Source of the DNA: Pelodera strongyloides
Lineage: Eukaryota; Nematoda; Chromadorea; Rhabditida; Rhabditidae
NCBI GenBank assembly: GCA_036852015.1
Contig: JAANDG010000644.1
Location: 1-64,000, forward strand
Length of the DNA: 64,000 bases
Reading direction: 5' to 3'
In this document: one piece after another, positions 1 through 9,701 of the stretch
Position numbering within the stretch: position 1 is the first letter of the stretch
How the letters are laid out: each line of letters starts with the position of its first letter
Translations under genes and position numbers: made by a program
Notes under the pieces: generated by a model
What the model saw: the letters and a program-made list of their open reading frames with translations, nothing else
Told to the model about the DNA's origin: nothing
Database searches by the model: none

Positions 1-10
1 AAAAGAGGAA

Positions 11-130
11 AAGCTTACAGCACCTGGGATTCCCAAGCCGTCTCCGATCCAAGTACTAACCAGGCCCGACGTTGCTTAACTTGGCAGATCGGACGGGATG
101 CCGTGCTTTCAACGTGGTATGGCCGTAAGC
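11..130 (-). rRNA. 5S ribosomal RNA, array copy 1
   Basis: A 120-nt 5S gene read on the minus strand, beginning GCTTACGGCCATACCACG and ending CAGGTGCTGTAAGCTT. The first and last bases pair as helix I. The internal Pol III control region (the stretch around AAGTTAAGCAACG and GGTTAGTACTTGG) is intact. It is the large-subunit 5S RNA, transcribed away from the SL1 gene of the preceding unit. Confidence 0.96.
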
Positions 131-251
131 GAAACAGTGATGGTGTTTGTCGTAGAAATACTCACCCGTATAACTTTCAGTGTGAAAAGTGGACAATCAA
201 AATATAAAATGTAAAAATATGTTTATTGGGCATAAGGAAATATATATAAAT

Positions 252-371
252 TTCCCGCTCTTTCGAGGGACTCCAAAAATTAAATGATACTCATAAATGC
301 ACCCATGCACGGAAATCTTTAGTAAAAGGCGAAAGATTTTCTCGGTCAAATGCACGGGTGCCAGAGATAGT
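252..371 (-). ncRNA. U5 snRNA, array copy 1
   Basis: Minus-strand U5 spliceosomal RNA. The invariant loop I, CTTTCGCCTTTTACTAAAG, lies in a stem. An Sm site AATTTTTGG and a terminal hairpin with a CTCGAAAGAG-like loop follow. The 5' end carries CTCTGG as in other U5 RNAs. This copy has small losses in the terminal hairpin (GAGGGACT instead of GAGGGGACT). Confidence 0.93.
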
Positions 372-543
372 TTGCATGTACATATTCGTTATTTCATTTC
401 ATTCTCACGTTGTACCATCTGTGCGTCGCGGCGGACAACGATGAGCGGTGTGCGCGAAGTTTCTTATGATTTGGCGTGTCCGCGTCAACGGCCGCCGATT
501 ACGTCGCAGTACAGGTTCTTAGAACGCGGTACACTTGCTGGCT

Positions 544-730
544 ATCGCTCTGGCCTCTGGCTAAGATCAATGTGTAGTATCTGTTCTTATCGGCTTAATC
601 TCCGGTACGGTTTCTATTGAAACCATCGAGATTAATCGATTTTTGAAAACCGCTTGGTTTGTAGAAGCTTGCTTCTCGCCTCGCAGTGTCGGCCCGGTAT
701 TGCACCTACCTCCGGGAACGGCACATCCCC
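544..730 (+). ncRNA. U2 snRNA, array copy 1
   Basis: U2 spliceosomal RNA. It shows the 5' ATCGCT start, the branch-point recognition element GTGTAGTATCTG, the Sm-type site around ATCGATTTTTGAAA, and 3' stem-loops including the conserved GGTATTGCACCTACCTCC loop. It has one T fewer than other copies near nucleotide 7 (ATCGCTCTGG), close to helix I/II sequence that pairs with U6, so this copy may be impaired. Confidence 0.92.
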
Positions 731-993
731 ATTGGGGAAACACGAACACATGCTTTTCATGATCCATGCATGAGAATTTCACATGGTTACACCACTCGGA
801 GTCAGAAAAAAGCTGTAATATTGAAATTTTTTATGGAAAAGTCGCGGATTTTCGACGCAGCTCATTGCAGACAATTGCTGCACGTGCTGTTTGAGGCCGT
901 TGAGGTGCGCGCATCGAAGGGTAGGTGTTTTTGTGTTCAGACGGGTGATAGGACTCTCAGCCTAGCAATAGGCAGAAGGCCGACTCTATAGTC

Positions 994-1092
994 GGTTTAA
1001 TTACCCAAGTTTGAGGTTAGCCATTAACCCCGAGACCTCACGCATGTGTGTGTCTTGATAAAATTTTGGAACGCGTGCCTTCGGGCATGCAA
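994..1092 (+). ncRNA. sls-1: SL1 RNA, array copy 1
   Basis: Spliced-leader RNA. The 22-nt leader GGTTTAATTACC...TTTGAG is followed by GT, the trans-splice donor. Then come a stem, an Sm site AAAATTTTGG and a 3' hairpin closed by a TTCG loop. The leader is added to the 5' ends of many mRNAs. This copy has an extra C after the donor (GTTAGCCATT). Confidence 0.95.
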
Positions 1093-1474
1093 CAAGCTTA
1101 TTGATTTTAAGTATTAAAATATTTTGAGTATTTATTTATGCTGGTAGAATGTACAAGAAATATACAATCCATTAGGGTACCTCTGGGTCAAGAAACAAAA
1201 TTGTCGTGGCCCGAGTAAAAATAATTGTGACTCTAAGTGAAGATTAGGGAATCCTAAGTGAAGATTAGGGTCCTAAGTGAAAATTAGGGAGGGTCTCAGA
1301 AAAAATTAGGGAAGATTCCGACGAGTTTAATAAAAAGTTAGCCTTTGTATACATCCGTGATTTTAAATTTAGAATGATGTATATAGAATAAGACCGAGAT
1401 AATAAAATGTGTTATGCTTCATTATTATAACGAAAAACTATGTTTGAGCATTTTTTACTATTGAAAAGAGGAAA

Positions 1475-1594
1475 AAGCTTACAGCACCTGGGATTCCCAA
1501 GCCGTCTCCGATCCAAGTACTAACCAGGCCCGACGTTGCTTAACTTGGCAGATCGGACGGGATGCCGTGCTTTCAACGTGGTATGGCCGTAAGC
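1475..1594 (-). rRNA. 5S ribosomal RNA, array copy 2
   Basis: 120 nt, identical to copy 1 as read. Downstream on the plus strand lie two U5 genes rather than one. Confidence 0.96.
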
Positions 1595-1715
1595 GAAACA
1601 GTGATGGTGTTTGTCGTAGAAATACTCACCCGTATAACTTTCAGTGTGAAAAGTGGACAATCAAAATATAAAATGTAAAAAATGTTTATTGGGCATAAGG
1701 AAATATATATAAATT

Positions 1716-1836
1716 GTCCCGCTCTTTCGAGGGGACTCCAAAAATTAAATGATACTCATAAATGCACCCATGCACGGAAATCTTTAGTAAAAGGCGAAAG
1801 ATTTTCTCGGTCAAATGCACGGGTGCCAGAGATAGT
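1716..1836 (-). ncRNA. U5 snRNA, array copy 2a
   Basis: Full-length U5 with loop I, Sm site and 3' hairpin. It is followed on the plus strand by only the first 26 nt of a U2 gene. Confidence 0.93.
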
Positions 1837-2008
1837 TTGTATGTACATAGGCGTCATTTCATTTCATTCTCACGTTGTACCATCTGTGCGTCGCGGCGGA
1901 CAGCGATGAGCGGTGTGCGCGAAGTTTCTTATGATTTGGCGTGTCCGCGTCAACGGCCGCCGATTACGTCGCAGTACAGGTTCTTAGAACGCGGTACACT
2001 TGCTGGCT

Positions 2009-2034
2009 ATCGCTTCTGGCCTCTGGCTAAGATC
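2009..2034 (+). pseudogene. Truncated U2 snRNA, first 26 nt only
   Basis: The U2 5' end runs to CTAAGATC and then joins directly to CCGTAAGCGG, which belongs to the 5S end of the unit. The branch-point element and everything 3' of it are missing. It marks the left edge of the duplicated U5/U2 cassette. Confidence 0.9.
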
Positions 2035-2110
2035 CCGTAAGCGGAACAGTGATGGTGTTTGTCGTAGTATAACTTTCCGTGTGAAAAGTGGACGTAAAAA
2101 TTGTAGGAAA

Positions 2111-2229
2111 TCCCGCTCTTTCGAGGGGACTCCAAAAATTAAATGATACTCATAAATGCACCCATGCACGGAAATCTTTAGTAAAAGGCGAAAGATTTTC
2201 TCGGTCAAATGCACGGGTCCAGAGATAGT
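2111..2229 (-). ncRNA. U5 snRNA, array copy 2b (duplicate cassette)
   Basis: A second U5 in the same unit. Loop I and Sm site are intact, but one base is missing in the 5' stem (GGGTCC for GGGTGCC on the plus strand). The upstream promoter and downstream spacer have several short deletions. It may be a decaying duplicate or an assembly error. Confidence 0.85.
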
Positions 2230-2387
2230 TTGTATGTACGTAGGCGTCATTTCATTTCATTCTCACGTTCTCTGTGCGTCGCGGCGGACAGCGATGAGCG
2301 GTGGCGCGAAGTTTCTTAATTTGGCGTGTCCGCGTCAACGGCCGCCGATCGTATTACAGGTTCTTAGAACGCGTACACTTGCTGGCT

Positions 2388-2575
2388 ATCGCTTCTGGCC
2401 TCTGGCTAAGATCAATGTGTAGTATCTGTTCTTATCGGCTTAATCTCCGGTACGGTTTCTATTGAAACCATCGAGATTAATCGGTTTTTGAAAACCGCTT
2501 GGTTTGTAGAAGCTTGCTTCTCGCCTCGCAGTGTCGGCCCGGTATTGCACCTACCTCCGGGAACGGCACATCCCC
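2388..2575 (+). ncRNA. U2 snRNA, array copy 2
   Basis: 188-nt U2, the full copy in the duplicated unit. It has one substitution just before the Sm site (ATCGGTTTTTG for ATCGATTTTTG). Its promoter is altered by short deletions upstream. Confidence 0.92.
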
Positions 2576-2838
2576 ATTGGGGAAACACGAACACATGCTT
2601 TTCATGATCCATGCATGAGAATTTCACATGGTTACACCACTCGGAGTCAGAAAAAAGCTGTAATATTGAAATTTTTTATGGAAAAGTCGCGGATTTTCGA
2701 CGCAGCTCATTGCAGACAAGTGCTGCGCGTGCTGTTTGAGGCCGTTGAGGTGCGTGCATCGAAGGGTAGGTGTTTTTGTGTTCAGACGGGTGATAGGACT
2801 CTCAGCCTAGCAATAGGCAGAAGGCCGACGCTATAGTC

Positions 2839-2937
2839 GGTTTAATTACCCAAGTTTGAGGTTAGCATTAACCCCGAGACCTCACGACATGTGTGTGTCA
2901 CGATAAAATTTTGGAACGCGTGCCTTCGGGCATGCAA
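2839..2937 (+). ncRNA. sls-1: SL1 RNA, array copy 2
   Basis: Leader, donor, Sm site and terminal hairpin all intact. It has the CTCACGACATGTG variant in the middle stem. Confidence 0.95.
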
Positions 2938-3322
2938 CAAGCTTATTGATTTTAAGGGTATTAAAATATTTTGAGTATTTATTTATGCTGGTAGAATGTA
3001 CAAGAAATATACAATCCATTAGGGTACCTCTGGGTCAAGAAACAAAATTGTCGTGGCCCGAGTAAAAATAATCGTGACTCTAAGTGAAGATTAGGGAATC
3101 CTAAGTGAAGATTAGGGTCCTAAGTGAAAATTAGGGAGGGTCTCAGAAAAAATTAGGGAAGATTCCGACGAGTTTAATAAAAAGTTTAGCCTTTGTATAC
3201 ATCCGTGATTTTAAATTTAGAATGATGTATATAGAATAAGACCGAGATAATAAAATGTGTTATGCTTCATTATTATAACGAAAAACTATGTTTGAGCATT
3301 TTTTACTATTGAAAAGAGGAAA

Positions 3323-3442
3323 AAGCTTACAGCACCTGGGATTCCCAAGCCGTCTCCGATCCAAGTACTAACCAGGCCCGACGTTGCTTAACTTGGCAGA
3401 TCGGACGGGATGCCGTGCTTTCAACGTGGTATGGCCGTAAGC
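3323..3442 (-). rRNA. 5S ribosomal RNA, array copy 3
   Basis: 120 nt with the same termini. It lies 1848 bp from copy 2 because unit 2 has the extra U5/U2 cassette. Confidence 0.96.
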
Positions 3443-3573
3443 GGAACAGTGATGGTGTTTGTCGTAGAAATACTCACCCGTATAACTTTCAGTGTGAAAA
3501 GTGGACAATCAGTAATATAAAAATATAAAATGAAAAAATATGTTTATTGGACATAAGGAAATATATATAAATT

Positions 3574-3694
3574 GTCCCGCTCTTTCGAGGGGACTCCAAA
3601 AATTAAATGATACTCATAAATGCACCCATGCACGGAAATCTTTAGTAAAAGGCGAAAGATTTTCTCGGTCAAATGCACGGGTGCCAGAGATAGT
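3574..3694 (-). ncRNA. U5 snRNA, array copy 3
   Basis: Reference copy used for numbering: 5' end near 3694, loop I around 3642-3660, Sm site near 3594-3602, 3' hairpin 3574-3594. It diverges from the U2 gene at 3867, with 172 bp between the two starts. Confidence 0.94.
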
Positions 3695-3750
3695 TTGTAT
3701 GTACATAGGCGTCATTTCATTTGATTCTCACGTTGTACCATCTGTGCGTC

Positions 3751-3760
3751 GCGGCGGACA
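3751..3760 (-). promoter_or_regulatory. Candidate proximal sequence element of U5
   Basis: On the minus strand TGTCCGCCGC sits at about -66 to -57 from the U5 start. The same first seven bases occur at the same distance upstream of U2, which is where nematode snRNA genes carry their PSE. Seen in every unit; the PSE role is inferred. Confidence 0.55.
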
Positions 3761-3799
3761 GCGATGAGCGGTGTGCGCGAAGTTTCTTATGATTTGGCG

Positions 3800-3809
3800 T
3801 GTCCGCGTC
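3800..3809 (+). promoter_or_regulatory. Candidate proximal sequence element of U2
   Basis: TGTCCGCGTC at -67 to -58 from the U2 start, the mirror partner of the U5 motif within a 172-bp divergent promoter. No equally clear copy was found before SL1. Confidence 0.55.
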
Positions 3810-3866
3810 AACGGCCGCCGATTACGTCGCAGTACAGGTTCTTAGAACGCGGTACACTTGCTGGCT

Positions 3867-4054
3867 ATCGCTTCTGGCCTCTGGCTAAGATCAATGTGTA
3901 GTATCTGTTCTTATCGGCTTAATCTCCGGTACGGTTTCTATTGAAACCATCGAGATTAATCGATTTTTGAAAACCGCTTGGTTTGTAGAAGCTTGCTTCT
4001 CGCCTCGCAGTGTCGGCCCGGTATTGCACCTACCTCCGGGAACGGCACATCCCC
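3867..4054 (+). ncRNA. U2 snRNA, array copy 3
   Basis: 188 nt, the same length as typical animal U2. The branch-point element is at 3896-3905, the Sm site near 3959-3967, and the terminal loop GGTATTGCACC begins near 4020. A proximal promoter motif TGTCCGCGTC lies 67 bp upstream. Confidence 0.95.
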
Positions 4055-4318
4055 ATTGGGGAAACACGAACACATGCTTTTCATGATCCATGCATGAGAA
4101 TTTCACATGGTTACACCACTCGGAGTCAGAAAAAAAGCTGTAATATTGAAATTTTTTATGGAAAAGTCGCGGATTTTCGACGCAGCTCATTGCAGACAAG
4201 TGCTGCGCGTGCTGTTTGAGGCCGTTGAGGTGCGTGCATCGAAGGGTAGGTGTTTTTGTGTTCAGACGGGTGATAGGACTCTCAGCCTAGCAATAGGCAG
4301 AAGGCCGACGCTATAGTC

Positions 4319-4417
4319 GGTTTAATTACCCAAGTTTGAGGTTAGCATTAACCCCGAGACCTCACGACATGTGTGTGTCACGATAAAATTTTGGAACGCG
4401 TGCCTTCGGGCATGCAA
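4319..4417 (+). ncRNA. sls-1: SL1 RNA, array copy 3
   Basis: Starts 264 bp after the end of U2. Sm site near 4385-4394, terminal hairpin 4397-4415. Confidence 0.95.
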
Positions 4418-4805
4418 CAAGCTTATTGATTTTAAGGGTATTAAAATATTTTGAGTATTTATTTATGCTGGTAGAATGTACAAGAAATATACAATCCATT
4501 AGGGTACCTCTGGGTCAAGAAACAAAATTGTCGTGGCCCGAGTAAAAATAATCGTGACTCTAAGTGAAGATTAGGGAATCCTAAGTGAAGATTAGGGTCC
4601 TAAGTGAAAATTAGGGAGGGTCTCAGAAAAAATTAGGGAAGATTCCGACGAGTTTAATAAAAAGTTAGCCTTTGTATACATCCGTGATTTTAAATTTAGA
4701 ATGATGTATATAGAATAAGACCGAGATAATAAAATGTGTTATGCTTCATTATTATAACGAAAAACTATGTTTGAGCATTTTTTACTATTGAAAAGAGGAA
4801 AAAAA

Positions 4806-4925
4806 AAGCTTACAGCACCTGGGATTCCCAAGCCGTCTCCGATCCAAGTACTAACCAGGCCCGACGTTGCTTAACTTGGCAGATCGGACGGGATGCCGTG
4901 CTTTCAACGTGGTATGGCCGTAAGC
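4806..4925 (-). rRNA. 5S ribosomal RNA, array copy 4
   Basis: 120 nt. The T-rich Pol III stop downstream of its 3' end (read as an A run on the plus strand) is three bases longer than in the other units. Confidence 0.96.
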
Positions 4926-5048
4926 GGAACAGTGATGGTGTTTGTCGTAGAAATACTCACCCGTATAACTTTCAGTGTGAAAAGTGGACAATCAAAATAT
5001 AAAAATGTAAAAATATGTTTATTGGGCATAAGGAAATATATATAAATT

Positions 5049-5169
5049 GTCCCGCTCTTTCGAGGGGACTCCAAAAATTAAATGATACTCATAAATGCAC
5101 CCATGCACGGAAATCTTTAGTAAAAGGCGAAAGATTTTCTCGGTCAAATGCACGGGTGCCAGAGATAGT
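5049..5169 (-). ncRNA. U5 snRNA, array copy 4
   Basis: Same 121-nt gene, no differences seen in loop I, Sm site or terminal hairpin. Confidence 0.94.
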
Positions 5170-5341
5170 TTGTATGTACATAGGCGTCATTTCATTTCAT
5201 TCTCACGTTGTACCATCTGTGCGTCGCGGCGGACAGCGATGAGCGGTGTGCGCGAAGTTTCTTATGATTTGGCGTGTCCGCGTCAACGGCCGCCGATTAC
5301 GTCGCAGTACAGGTTCTTAGAACGCGGTACACTTGCTGGCT

Positions 5342-5529
5342 ATCGCTTCTGGCCTCTGGCTAAGATCAATGTGTAGTATCTGTTCTTATCGGCTTAATCT
5401 CCGGTACGGTTTCTATTGAAACCATCGAGATTAATCGATTTTTGAAAACCGCTTGGTTTGTAGAAGCTTGCTTCTCGCCTCGCAGTGTCGGCCCGGTATT
5501 GCACCTACCTCCGGGAACGGCACATCCCC
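5342..5529 (+). ncRNA. U2 snRNA, array copy 4
   Basis: 188 nt, identical to copy 3 as read. Confidence 0.95.
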
Positions 5530-5792
5530 ATTGGGGAAACACGAACACATGCTTTTCATGATCCATGCATGAGAATTTCACATGGTTACACCACTCGGAG
5601 TCAGAAAAAAGCTGTAATATTGAAATTTTTTATGGAAAAGTCGCGGATTTTCGACGCAGCTCATTGCAGACAAGTGCTGCGCGTGCTGTTTGAGGCCGTT
5701 GAGGTGCGTGCATCGAAGGGTAGGTGTTTTTGTGTTCAGACGGGTGATAGGACTCTCAGCCTAGCAATAGGCAGAAGGCCGACGCTGTAGTC

Positions 5793-5891
5793 GGTTTAAT
5801 TACCCAAGTTTGAGGTTAGCATTAACCCCGAGACCTCACGACATGTGTGTGTCACGATAAAATTTTGGAACGCGTGCCTTCGGGCATGCAA
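5793..5891 (+). ncRNA. sls-1: SL1 RNA, array copy 4
   Basis: Complete. One promoter substitution just upstream (CTGTAGTCGG for CTATAGTCGG). Confidence 0.95.
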
Positions 5892-6275
5892 CAAGCTTAT
5901 TGATTTTAAGGGTATTAAAATATTTTGAGTATTTATTTATGCTGGTAGAATGTACAAGAAATATACAATCCATTAGGGTACCTCTGGGTCAAGAAACAAA
6001 ATTGTCGTGGCCCGAGTAAAAATAATCGTGACTCTAAGTGAAGATTAGGGAATCCTAAGTGAAGATTAGGGTCCTAAGTGAAAATTAGGGAGGGTCTCAG
6101 AAAAAATTAGGGAAGATTCCGACGAGTTTAATAAAAAGTTAGCCTTTGTATACATCCGTGATTTTAAATTTAGAATGATGTATATAGAATAAGACCGAGA
6201 TAATAAAATGTGTTATGCTTCATTATTATAACGAAAAACTATGTTTGAGCATTTTTTACTATTGAAAAGAGGAAA

Positions 6276-6395
6276 AAGCTTACAGCACCTGGGATTCCCA
6301 AGCCGTCTCCGATCCAAGTACTAACCAGGCCCGACGTTGCTTAACTTGGCAGATCGGACGGGATGCCGTGCTTTCAACGTGGTATGGCCGTAAGC
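6276..6395 (-). rRNA. 5S ribosomal RNA, array copy 5
   Basis: 120 nt, same sequence as copy 4. Confidence 0.96.
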
Positions 6396-6518
6396 GGAAC
6401 AGTGATGGTGTTTGTCGTAGAAATACTCACCCGTATAACTTTCAGTGTGAAAAGTGGACAATCAAAATATAAAAATGTAAAAATATGTTTATTGGGCATA
6501 AGGAAATATATATAAATT

Positions 6519-6639
6519 GTCCCGCTCTTTCGAGGGGACTCCAAAAATTAAATGATACTCATAAATGCACCCATGCACGGAAATCTTTAGTAAAAGGCGA
6601 AAGATTTTCTCGGTCAAATGCACGGGTGCCAGAGATAGT
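6519..6639 (-). ncRNA. U5 snRNA, array copy 5
   Basis: 121 nt, identical to copy 4 as read. Confidence 0.94.
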
Positions 6640-6811
6640 TTGTATGTACATAGGCGTCATTTCATTTCATTCTCACGTTGTACCATCTGTGCGTCGCGGC
6701 GGACAGCGATGAGCGGTGTGCGCGAAGTTTCTTATGATTTGGCGTGTCCGCGTCAACGGCCGCCGATTACGTCGCAGTACAGGTTCTTAGAACGCGGTAC
6801 ACTTGCTGGCT

Positions 6812-6999
6812 ATCGCTTCTGGCCTCTGGCTAAGATCAATGTGTAGTATCTGTTCTTATCGGCTTAATCTCCGGTACGGTTTCTATTGAAACCATCGAGA
6901 TTAATCGATTTTTGAAAACCGCTTGGTTTGTAGAAGCTTGCTTCTCGCCTCGCAGTGTCGGCCCGGTATTGCACCTACCTCCGGGAACGGCACATCCCC
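6812..6999 (+). ncRNA. U2 snRNA, array copy 5
   Basis: 188 nt, identical to copy 3 as read. Confidence 0.95.
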
Positions 7000-7262
7000 A
7001 TTGGGGAAACACGAACACATGCTTTTCATGATCCATGCATGAGAATTTCACATGGTTACACCACTCGGAGTCAGAAAAAAGCTGTAATATTGAAATTTTT
7101 TATGGAAAAGTCGCGGATTTTCGACGCAGCTCATTGCAGACAAGTGCTGCGCGTGCTGTTTGAGGCCGTTGAGGTGCGTGCATCGAAGGGTAGGTGTTTT
7201 TGTGTTCAGACGGGTGATAGGACTGTCAGCCTAGCAATAGGCAGAAGGCCGACGCTATAGTC

Positions 7263-7360
7263 GGTTTAATTACCCAAGTTTGAGGTTAGCATTAACCCCG
7301 AGACCTCACGCATGTGTGCGTCTTGATAAAATTTTGGAACGCGTGCCTTCGGGCATGCAA
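7263..7360 (+). ncRNA. sls-1: SL1 RNA, array copy 5
   Basis: Complete. It uses the CTCACGCATGTGTGCG middle-stem variant, similar to copy 1. Confidence 0.95.
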
Positions 7361-7753
7361 CAAGCTTATTGATTTTAAGGGTATTAAAATATTTTGAGTA
7401 TTTATTTATGCTGGTAGAATGTACAAGAAATATACAATCCATTAGGGTACCTCTGGGTCAAGAAACAAAATTGTCGTGGCCCGAGTAAAAATAATCGTGA
7501 CTCTAAGTGAAGACTTAGGGAATCCTAAGTGAAGACTTAGGGTCCTAAGTGAAAATTAGGGAGGGTCTCAGAAAAAATTAGGGAAGATTCCGACGAGTTT
7601 AATAAAAAGTTAGCCTTTAGTATACATCCGTGATTTTCAAATTTAGACATGATGTATATAGAATAAGACCGAGATAATAAAATCGTACAGTTATGCTTCA
7701 TTATTATAACGAAAAACTATGTTTGAGCATTTTTTACTATTGAAAAGAGGAAA

Positions 7754-7873
7754 AAGCTTACAGCACCTGGGATTCCCAAGCCGTCTCCGATCCAAGTACT
7801 AACCAGGCCCGACGTTGCTTAACTTGGCAGATCGGACGGGATGCCGTGCTTTCAACGTGGTATGGCCGTAAGC
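7754..7873 (-). rRNA. 5S ribosomal RNA, array copy 6
   Basis: 120 nt. Its upstream flank differs from other copies by single substitutions (for example AAACAATGATGG instead of AAACAGTGATGG on the plus strand). Confidence 0.96.
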
Positions 7874-7998
7874 GAAACAATGATGGTGTTTGTCGTAGAA
7901 ATACTCACTCGTATAACTTTCAGTGTTGAAAAGTGGACAATCAGTAAATAAAAATGTAAAAAATATGTTTATTGGGCATAAGGAAATATATATAAATT

Positions 7999-8119
7999 GT
8001 CCCGCTCTTTCGAGGGGACTCCAAAAATTAAATGATACTCATAAATGCACCCATGCACGGAAATCTTTAGTAAAAGGCGAAAGATTTTCTCGGTCAAATG
8101 CACGGGTGCCAGAGATAGT
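7999..8119 (-). ncRNA. U5 snRNA, array copy 6
   Basis: 121 nt. The transcribed part is unchanged; the promoter has two substitutions (GCGTTATTTC and TTTGATTC on the plus strand). Confidence 0.94.
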
Positions 8120-8291
8120 TTGTATGTACATAGGCGTTATTTCATTTGATTCTCACGTTGTACCATCTGTGCGTCGCGGCGGACAGCGATGAGCGGTGTG
8201 CGCGAAGTTTCTTATGATTTGGCGTGTCCGCGTCAACGGCCGCCGATTACGTCGCAGTACAGGTTCTTAGAACGCGGTACACTTGCTGGCT

Positions 8292-8479
8292 ATCGCTTCT
8301 GGCCTCTGGCTAAGATCAATGTGTAGTATCTGTTCTTATCGGCTTAATCTCCGGTACGGTTTCTATTGAAACCATCGAGATTAATCGATTTTTGAAAACC
8401 GCTTGGTTTGTAGAAGCTTGCTTCTCGCCTCGCAGTGTCGGCCCGGTATTGCACCTACCTCCGGGAACGGCACATCCCC
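8292..8479 (+). ncRNA. U2 snRNA, array copy 6
   Basis: 188 nt, identical to copy 3 as read. It is the last U2 of the array. Confidence 0.95.
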
Positions 8480-8742
8480 ATTGGGGAAACACGAACACAT
8501 GCTTTTCATGATCCATGCATGAGAATTTCACATGGTTACACCACTTGGAGTCAGAAAAAAGCTGTAATATTGAAATTTTTTATGGAAAAGTCGCGGATTT
8601 TCGACGCAGCTCATTGCAGACAAGTGCTGCGCGTGCTGTTTGAGGCCGTTGAGGTGCGTGCATCGAAGGGTATGTGTTTTTGTGTTCAGACGGGTGATAG
8701 GGCTGTCAGCCTAGCAATAGGCAGAAGGCCGACGCTATAGTC

Positions 8743-8841
8743 GGTTTAATTACCCAAGTTTGAGGTTAGCATTAACCCCGAGACCTCACGACATGTGTGC
8801 GTCTTGATAAAATTTTGGAACGCATGCCTTCGGGCATGCAA
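8743..8841 (+). ncRNA. sls-1: SL1 RNA, array copy 6
   Basis: Complete. The terminal hairpin has GCATGCC, which replaces a G-U with an A-U pair against GGCATGC, so pairing is preserved. Confidence 0.95.
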
Positions 8842-9239
8842 CAAGCTTATTGATTTTAAGGGTATTAAAATATTTTGAGTATTTATTTATGCTGGTAGCA
8901 TGTACAAGAAATATACAATCCATTAGGGTACCTCTGGGTCAAGAAACAAAATTGTCGTGGCCCGAGTAAAAATAATCGTGACTCTAAGTGAAGATTAGGG
9001 AATCCTAAGTGAAGATTAGGGTCCTAAGTCTGAAAATTAGGGAGGGTCTCAGAAAAAATTAGGGAAGATTCCGACGATTTTAATAAAAAGTTAGCCTTTG
9101 TATACATCCGTGATTTTAAATTTAGACATGATGTATATAGAATAAGACCGAGATAATAAAATGTGTTATGCTTCATTATTATAACGAAAATTCACTAAGT
9201 CACACTTTGAGCATTTTTTACTATTGGGAAAAGAGGAAA

Positions 9240-9359
9240 AAGCTTACAGCACCTGGGATTCCCAAGCCGTCTCCGATCCAAGTACTAACCAGGCCCGACG
9301 TTGCTTAACTTGGCAGATCGGACGGGATGCCGTGCTTTCAACGTGGTATGGCCGTAAGC
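9240..9359 (-). rRNA. 5S ribosomal RNA, array copy 7 (last)
   Basis: 120 nt, full length. The unit it belongs to is truncated after U5. The spacer just before it has a small insertion near 9190-9203 not seen in other units. Confidence 0.96.
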
Positions 9360-9483
9360 GAAACAGTGATGGTGTTTGTCGTAGAAATACTCACTCGTAT
9401 AAATTTCAGTGTTGAAAAGTGGACAATCAAAATATAAAAATGTAAAAATATGTTTATTGGGCATAAGGAAATATATATAAATT

Positions 9484-9604
9484 GTCCCGCTCTTTCGAGG
9501 GGACTCCAAAAATTAAATGATACTCATAAATGCACCCATGCACGGAAATCTTTAGTAAAAGGCGAAAGATTTTCTCGGTCAAATGCACGGGTGCCAGAGA
9601 TAGT
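9484..9604 (-). ncRNA. U5 snRNA, array copy 7
   Basis: Complete U5. The promoter motif at 9661-9670 is kept, but the array ends 30 bp further on, so the partner U2 is missing. Confidence 0.93.
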
Positions 9605-9701
9605 TTGTATGTACATAGGCGTCATTTCATTTCATTCTCACGTTGTACCATCTGTGCGTCGCGGCGGACAGCGATGAGCGGTGTGCGCGAAGTTTCTTAT
9701 G

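Larger units (their letters stand above)
1..9701. repeat. Tandem 5S rRNA / U5 / U2 / SL1 array
   Basis: Head-to-tail units start at about 1, 1465, 3311, 4790, 6264, 7741 and 9225. Spacing between 5S genes is 1464, 1848, 1483, 1470, 1478 and 1486 bp. Gene order in every complete unit is 5S (-), U5 (-), U2 (+), SL1 (+). A ~330-bp AT-rich spacer follows SL1 and includes about three short repeats of the form TCCTAAGTGAAGATTAGGG. Units are nearly identical, as expected for concerted evolution. Unit 2 is longer because of an internal duplication. Unit 7 is cut off at 9701 inside the U5-U2 promoter, where unrelated sequence begins. The left end continues outside the window. Confidence 0.96.

Noticed and set aside
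1240..1320. TTAGGG words as telomere-like repeats
   Set aside because: They belong to a ~20-bp spacer repeat in the array; nematode telomeres are usually TTAGGC.
1..9701. U1, U4 or U6 genes in the array unit
   Set aside because: Searched by eye on both strands for the U1 5' end, the U4 start and the U6 ACAGAGA core; none found. A covariance search is needed to be sure.
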